From positions 6,014,001 to 6,078,000 of the forward strand of contig OZ316896.1 of the NCBI GenBank assembly GCA_973895155.1: a stretch of DNA of 64,000 nt. The letters are read 5' to 3'. Every line of letters starts with the position of its first letter. Positions within the stretch are counted from its first letter, which is position 1. A program made the position numbers and the translations under genes. Shown here in pieces: positions 58,141 through 64,000 of the stretch. The notes under the pieces were generated by a model. The model was not told the origin of the DNA, did not search any database, and saw only the letters and a list, made by a program, of their open reading frames with translations. The stretch comes from Marsupella aquatica. Its lineage: Eukaryota; Marchantiophyta.

Positions 58141-59785
58141 AAGAGATATCACAATCTCGTCACCGTCACAAACTTAGCCGCCACAAATTGATTTCTTTGA
58201 TTACGTCATCATTGCTTGTCCACAATGTTTGCTTCCCGGCTTGAATTGTCCATATCTCTTAGATAGTCTTCAACTAATGCTCACTCTGAACACAGGTTGA
58301 CGCCAAATTAATGCAACCTCTATGTCAAAGAAACAATTGTTGGTCTTCCCGCTCACACCATATAGCTTTCTTAAATAAAAATAATTACAAATCATTTGTT
58401 TGAAGTGATGACTTGTTCATTTTGTGTGTTCTTCCCACCGAATTGAGAAGTGCTCTTTTGCCAACAACTGAGTGTTGTGCTCTAGTGTGTCTTGTGGCGG
58501 TAATGCTCAATGTAACTCACAAACCATCAATCAAGAATGGTTGAAAATTGATTTCTCCAATGTGTAAGCAAAACCTATAAGAAAACTCAATTTCTCCACA
58601 TTCAACCTTCCGTTTGATAAATCTCTATCTTTTGAGCATTTGTTTTTGTACGAGCACACACCAACACCATCGAGAGACTCAAAACCGTCGGTTACCACCT
58701 TGATGAAAATTGATTTCACTTAATCACACACACATTCTTTGGATGAACATGGGGGTCCACGGATTAATTTGTTGCCCACGAGAGACCACCTCTTAAACTG
58801 TTCTGTTTATATGAACCACAAAACCACCAGTAGGACGTGCAAGGGAGAGAAAAGACACAGGAGAAAACATTACACACTGTAGTATGCCTTGGGCCTGCCT
58901 CTCCTCTCCTCTCCTTAATTGGTTTTTTCTTTCTTTTTAGCCAAGTTGGCAAATGTCCTCTGTGAGAAAGAAGATGCTACAATAGTAATATTCACTGTCT
59001 AATTTTACTAAATGTGACCATTATCTCCCTAGATTTAAGGATAACCGTCAGATGGGTGGGAAACTTGCTAATTCAATCCTGGCAAAGACTTTCAGTAGGG
59101 TGTAATTTGGCGGGTTTTCGCCACAAAGGAAACGCTGCCCCTCCTATCCTGTTTGGAGGACTCACTTCTCGGTATAATGCAAGAGGGGGAGGGACAGGCG
59201 GAGGGAGGGACAGGCGGAGGGAGGAAGAACCCGTTCCGTTTAGGTACTGTACGTAGGCGTTGCGCAATGCTGTGCACCGCGCCATCCACACGAGTAACTG
59301 ACTCCTCGACAGAGGCTTTGATCAAGCCTGGCTGTCTCTGCCAGCGATTTCGCTACTCCTGCAGCGCCATTTCCCATCCAAATCCAGCAAATTGAGTCGG
59401 TCACAGTGTCACGGGTTCGACATGCTCCATCGTGTCGTGTAAAACGTGGTCACGGAGCTCGGGGCGCTGCATCCGTTTGATCCGGAGAAGGCGTAATCTT
59501 CGTTGTTCCTGCCGAAGAGTGTGGGATTTGTCTGGTGCGCTCGATCGACTGATATGGGAGATTGAGCGAGTGACTCTGATCGTCATATGAGTGAACGAAG
59601 GCAAAAAGCAGTGGGAAGGGAGCGAGGGAGACAGAGCTGCCTCTGGGCAGGCAAGGTGTTTTACATTTGAACGAAGAGGAGGGGACGCAGAGGAAGGATC
59701 TGCGCAGAGGGATAGTTGAACGAAGGTGGCTGGAGTCTTCAGCAGCTCCGGAGGTCGCCAACGCATGATTCAGTAGGAGTGGAGG
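58141..59785 (+). promoter_or_regulatory. Spacer, then promoter/5' leader of the ABIL gene
   Basis: 58.1-58.9 kb shows nothing recognised. From about 59.05 kb GC content rises; a GGGACAGGCGGAGGGA unit is repeated at 59.19-59.23 kb and the strand is rich in short overlapping frames typical of a GC-rich leader. The transcription start cannot be placed. Confidence 0.4.
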
Positions 59786-62700
59786 ATGCCGCCGCATGAG
59801 GGGGAGCAGAACGGAGGCCGTGAGTCAGAACTGGAATTGCCGGGACAGTCCTATGGCACATACGATGAGGTCTCGATGCAGCACAGCCATAATTTTCTCA
59901 CGGCTTTGCAGGTTCGTTGAAAGCTGCTCCGTTCTCCGTTATCTTGTCTGTAATCTTCGCCACTAGAGATACTCCCGACAGGCCATGCCTTGCATTCGTA
60001 GTCTGTTCTTTTGTTTTGAATTTCTTAGGAATGTGCGACAAGTAATTGTGCTTGGTTGTATGATCGATTGTGTTACGGAAAGCAACGGGCGTGTAAAGAG
60101 AAGTATGAACACTCAGTATATAGCAATTGTCATTACCGCCTACGTCCGATGTTGCTTTTGGTAATATAATCCGATTACTCCGGCTTGGCTCCGGACATGG
60201 TTAAATGCACAGTTCCGGTAAATGTGGACACCTTAGAAGGAAATGGCTGGTTCTGGACTATCCTCTCATATTTGAGAGAGTTCACCGATGATGCCGCAGT
60301 GCACTTTGATTCGTGCTCGATCGACGGGCCCTTGCCAGATTAGTTTGATTTGAAAAGACATAGGAGGACTGGAGTTCGCGAGAATAGAGGAGATACGCAC
60401 TTTTTTAAACTTCAAACTCTGTAAGTGTGTGCTTGAACCCGGACAAGTAACGTCGGGTGTTGCCAGGTCTATCTTTGTGCTTATCGGGGTTCAAATGAAA
60501 CCACATGGCTCTCTGGGTCCAAGATTTCAAAACGCCCTCGTAATAGAAGGCAACCTGTATTAAAAAAATGAAAAAAAGCGGAGCAAGTCAGCGGCAAAAT
60601 ATTTGTGGTTTCCTTATCTGGATGTTTTTCCTTCACTTCGCACCGACCCATGTCAATGCCAGTTTCGGGAAGGAATTGTAGAAAAACGAAAACGTATCTG
60701 TGTTAGCTACGGGGAGTATAAGTTTGTCGATGGGACCGACCTCAAAACACTGTTGTGGCTACATTTTCTGCACATGTCTTCCACGGGTGTTTGATATGCA
60801 CCTCCGCATTCTCTCCTTCCAAATTTTTGAGCCAACATTTGCAATGTACGATCGTCAGTGCTCTTGTTGATACGCCGTTTTCGTCTTCATGGGGATCTGA
60901 GTGGTGAGGGCTCTATCACTCTGCGGGTGCACCTCACCGGTAGCTATGTTAAGTCGTGCGCCGTCGTTGTCATCTGGAGCTAGAAGATAGCTCAAGGGTG
61001 TTGTTCTTCCTCCGCTTTGGGACATCAAACAGTTTACACGTTGCATCATGTAGCCCTGTCGAACGCTCGCTGTTGGTTTGCAGTCCAATATGCGGTTGAG
61101 TCTACCATCCTAAAGTTACCAAACTGCGTCTAGATGTTTCATGTGGTTGAAGCCATGCTAGGGCATAGTCACTTCTGCTCTATACCCGTACTCTGCGGAT
61201 CACGGACAGTTTTGTCGGTGGGTTGTGCTGGGTTCATGATACAAAGGAGATGCTGGCGTCAAACTATTCTGGGCATCTGACGTTTGGCTCCTTTTGTATT
61301 CTCTTAACAATCAATTGAATGTACTGCTATGTATGACCGTCCTCTAAGTGCCTATTTGAAACTCTTAACGTGCAGGAACTCAAAAATCTTCGGCCGCAGC
61401 TCTATTCTGCGGCAGAGTATTGTGAATCATCCTATCTTTACAGTAACCAGAAGCAAGTGTAAGTCGCATAAGCCTGCCTCCTGCTTCATGCTTCTTCAAT
61501 GGGCTTTATATCTGGGTATTTCTCAATGATGTAGTAGTCAATGGTTTACAATGCCACCCAGCCTAGCATTGGAAGTGAGACCTTTATGAATTTCTCTCAT
61601 GGAACCTAACTTGTTGAATTCTTTACTTTGACATGCGCAGCGTACTGGAAAATCTTAAAGATTATTCCGTAAAGGCCCTGGTTAATGCCGTGGATCATCT
61701 GGGCACTGTGGCTTTCAAGCTGAACGATCTGCTTTCTCAGCAAGCTAGTGAGGTTGCTTCTGCGGACATACGAGCCGGGTCTCTTGCTCAGGTTGACCTA
61801 CTGTACGTTAAAGTATTGGTTCGTTCTGTTGTGAAATAGTCTCCTTTCTACTGGTTACCTTTTCTCTCCGTCCTCCGTAGACAGTTTAGACGGATTGTTT
61901 CACTCCGTAGATTTTCTTTTACGCAGTATAAAAGTCCTCTGCTGGTGTGTACAGTTTTGACAGTAAACAGGGCATGTCGTCATTTGATTACAGAGGCTCC
62001 GTTCCTGCCAAGAACATTCTGATCGCGAGGGGCTGAAGCAGCAATCTTTGGCCAAGTCGACGCAAGCCAATCATAAACACTATGTGCTTCCAGGTCTGCA
62101 TCCTCATGCTTCACTTGTGTCTATGCATGTGCATGAAGCCTTCGTCTGTATTTTTGAATGTCAGGAGTTGAACTGACGTCCAGTCGCAAAATGTGGATGT
62201 TGCCCTCAGATGTGACGGAGTTCTCCAAAAGAGCATATGACCAAGATCTAGTGACTATGTCGCGTGAGACATTTGATCTTGACCAAGTTCAATCTCAAGC
62301 ACAAGCGTCAGATGGTAAGCTATTGACTGGATAGACCATTCGAAATATTTTAATCGCTGGAACCTTCCTAGTGCATCTGATGGCAAAGCTTGTTCTCAAA
62401 CTGATGAACTATGTCTTGGCAATTGTATTATAGGTTCTAGCAGTTCTCGTAGCCTGGCTTGGCATTTTGCCGTTGATCGCAGTCCTGTCAAAACCAGCAG
62501 TAACAGTACTCTACATCAACCTTCAAGGTAAAGGCTGCCTTGCTTCCCCGAAGAAGTCTTAAGTTCGTCTTCCATTGCTGCCTCATTCTTTAGCACAGTT
62601 GAGTCTGAATATGATTCGTTCCTTCATCTGCTGTTAGAAGGTTACGGAATGCTGAGAGGCTTTTTTATTGTAAAGAGGTCCACTGATTGTAGTTATTTGC

Positions 62701-63907
62701 GTGGCAGTTCAAGATATATGGCATCTCCGCTAAGAGACGTCGATGGCTCTGTATCTCGAGGTTTGTTTTTTCTCTTCCCACTTGAAGCTCGTGAAGAGAG
62801 CTTAAAACACTTCTTAGCTCAAATACGTGGCAGAACTCCAGTCTCGTGTGACCTTGGTGCTTCGTTTCAGAAAACAAATGACAGAGTAGCCTATTGGGAA
62901 GATTAGCTTTATTATGAGTCAACCCACTCCTTTTTAATTTCACGTCTGTGCCTTGATGGAACAGATAGCGAGTCATCAAATACATCATCAGGTCCCTTAC
63001 TTGTGTCCGATAGATCCAAGCACAACTCCAGATCAAGATCAGCAGAGCGAGTAAGGGCGGAGGACAGATCAACTGCAGCGGAAAAGCTTCAGATCTCTGA
63101 TAAGAGAATCCCTGGAAGATCTAGATCCACGGAAAGAAGACCTCTAGCAAAAGTCTCTACCTCCAACGCACAGGTTGGTCCAGTTATCAGACTTGTTCCC
63201 ACTAGACAATCACGTGAACAAAATTTTACTATGAAGGTTCCCTATCCTTTGTTTTGGTTGGAAAGTGTGCAACATTTGTATCAATGAGTTGACCTACCCC
63301 CGTTAAGTGTGATATTCAGGCTGTAAATATCTTTCCTGTCCTCTCTACATTTCGTCGTAATTGTTGCTACGCTTCATTCAAATTACACGCTTTCGTCTGC
63401 CACAATACTATTAGGCGTGGTGCGTAACACAGTTGTGCTGTGGAATTGCCCATTAATGTTTCTCGTCGTGTTCGACTTCAAAATCAGTGAATTATTCCTA
63501 CCCTACTAAACATGCAGATTTTAGGGGTGGGTAGTGACTGGTGTTTCTTCTAGGGTTGGATCCAGAATTGCTTAACGGGGAAGTTTTGTAACAGAACGTT
63601 TACGAGCGATCAACAGCTGGTTATTATCCGCGCCCATTCAATGATGCATATGCCCAGACGATTGACTATTTGTGTTGACATGTAAAGCTTCCTTTACATT
63701 CCTTGACTGAAACGTGAGCTTGACATTGACTATGTTCTTGTTTTTGTTGTTTTCGTCCAGGCTGCTTCATTAGAACGGTCAGTGTCACAGTTGACTCTGT
63801 CAAATCCTGATAGAGACATACGACCTCCTTCGCGGAGCAAAAGCCTTCTGAGGTCTTTGCTTAGCAGAGGGAGAAATGGTAAGCTAGCATCAAGCAATGG
63901 TTCTTGA
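59786..63907 (+). CDS. ABIL: Abl-interactor-like protein (ABIL), SCAR/WAVE complex subunit
   Basis: Nine coding exons: 59786-59911, 61376-61458, 61641-61791, 61994-62093, 62165-62314, 62434-62527, 62708-62760, 62965-63173, 63761-63907. They sum to 1113 bases (370 aa), phase-consistent. The N-terminal helical region is strongly conserved: SYGTYDEVSMQHSHNFLTAL, ELKNLRPQLYSAAEYCESSY, VLENLKDYSVKALVNAVDHL and GTVAFKLNDLLSQQ, then SCQEHSDREGLKQQ and NHKHYVLP. The rest is Ser/Arg-rich and probably disordered (DRSKHNSRSRSAERVRAED, SRSKSLLRSLLSRGRN). Like other plant ABILs it has no SH3 domain. The family bridges SCAR/WAVE proteins to the PIR/NAP subunits and so controls ARP2/3-dependent actin nucleation. 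The first intron is long (about 1.46 kb), as is usual for a gene with an intron soon after its start codon. Which ABIL paralogue it is cannot be told. Confidence 0.93.
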
Positions 63908-64000
63908 CCAACCTCCAGTATCAATTTTGTGAGTTTTGTTTGCTTGACAATCGTTGAAGTAAATTAAAAGATTTTGACCGTGCTTATGTAGATTTTTGTT

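Noticed and set aside
59401-59797. Minus-strand open frames of 115-121 codons upstream of ABIL
   Set aside because: They overlap each other and the GC-rich ABIL leader and contain no recognisable motif.
1-64000. CRISPR arrays, bacterial operons or ribosome-binding sites
   Set aside because: The window is clearly eukaryotic (spliced genes, plant transposons). The minisatellites have no regular repeat-spacer structure.

Overview
The window is eukaryotic nuclear DNA from a plant. Three intron-rich host genes can be read exon by exon: a DWNN/RING E3 ligase of the PQT3/RBBP6/Mpe1 family, a large WD40-repeat protein, and an Abl-interactor-like (ABIL) subunit of the SCAR/WAVE complex. ABIL without an SH3 domain, plant Ty1/copia and tnp2 (CACTA-type) transposons, and short GT-AG introns (mostly 70-900 bases) all point to a land plant. 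The combination of compact genes and AT-rich, repeat-filled spacers would suit a seed-free plant (bryophyte or lycophyte), but the sequence alone does not settle the species.

Layout. 1-5.2 kb: AT-rich DNA with three blocks of a degenerate 'AAAGATGTCGAGGTGAG' minisatellite, each beside a short hairpin. At 1.9, 3.8 and 57.0 kb the hairpin is followed by CTAG-T or CTAT-T, as at a Helitron 3' end. 5.3-6.2 kb: a copia LTR and primer-binding site joined head-on to an inverted integrase fragment. 6.2-16.2 kb: a decayed tnp2-type DNA transposon. Its minus strand carries a transposase-associated domain, a SET-domain module, and the tnp2, DUF4218 and DUF4216 regions. Its plus strand carries a divergent basic protein gene. 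Five blocks dense in a TAACGTCGT-like motif lie between, and in one clear case inside an intron of, these genes. 19.0-21.6 kb: a Tc1/mariner-pogo-like element with a broken DDE transposase; its deletion derivative is at 31.8-32.3 kb, inverted. 26.3-29.5 kb: another decayed element, with a proline-rich ORF flanked by GCGCC/GCGTT motif blocks. 32.5-33.2 kb: a diverged tandem repeat.

From 33.3 kb the character changes to host genes. The DWNN ligase (+, 34.4-40.6 kb; 17 coding exons, 967 aa) and the WD40 gene (-, 52.3-44.0 kb; 20 coding exons, 834 aa) converge. A second repeat-rich spacer (53.6-58.2 kb) separates them from ABIL (+, 59.8-63.9 kb; 9 coding exons, 370 aa). In all three models the coding exons sum to a multiple of three and every junction keeps phase. 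I see no pathway linking the three genes: ubiquitin ligation/RNA 3'-end processing, an unassigned WD40 scaffold, and actin nucleation control.

The strongest candidates for something undescribed are in the 6.2-16.2 kb element: a SET-domain module inside a tnp2 transposase locus, and motif arrays distributed internally rather than only at the ends. The 26.3-29.5 kb element, whose protein contains a threefold helical repeat, appears to share this architecture. Nonsense changes in these relics are largely C-to-T or G-to-A, as expected for methylated, silenced transposons.
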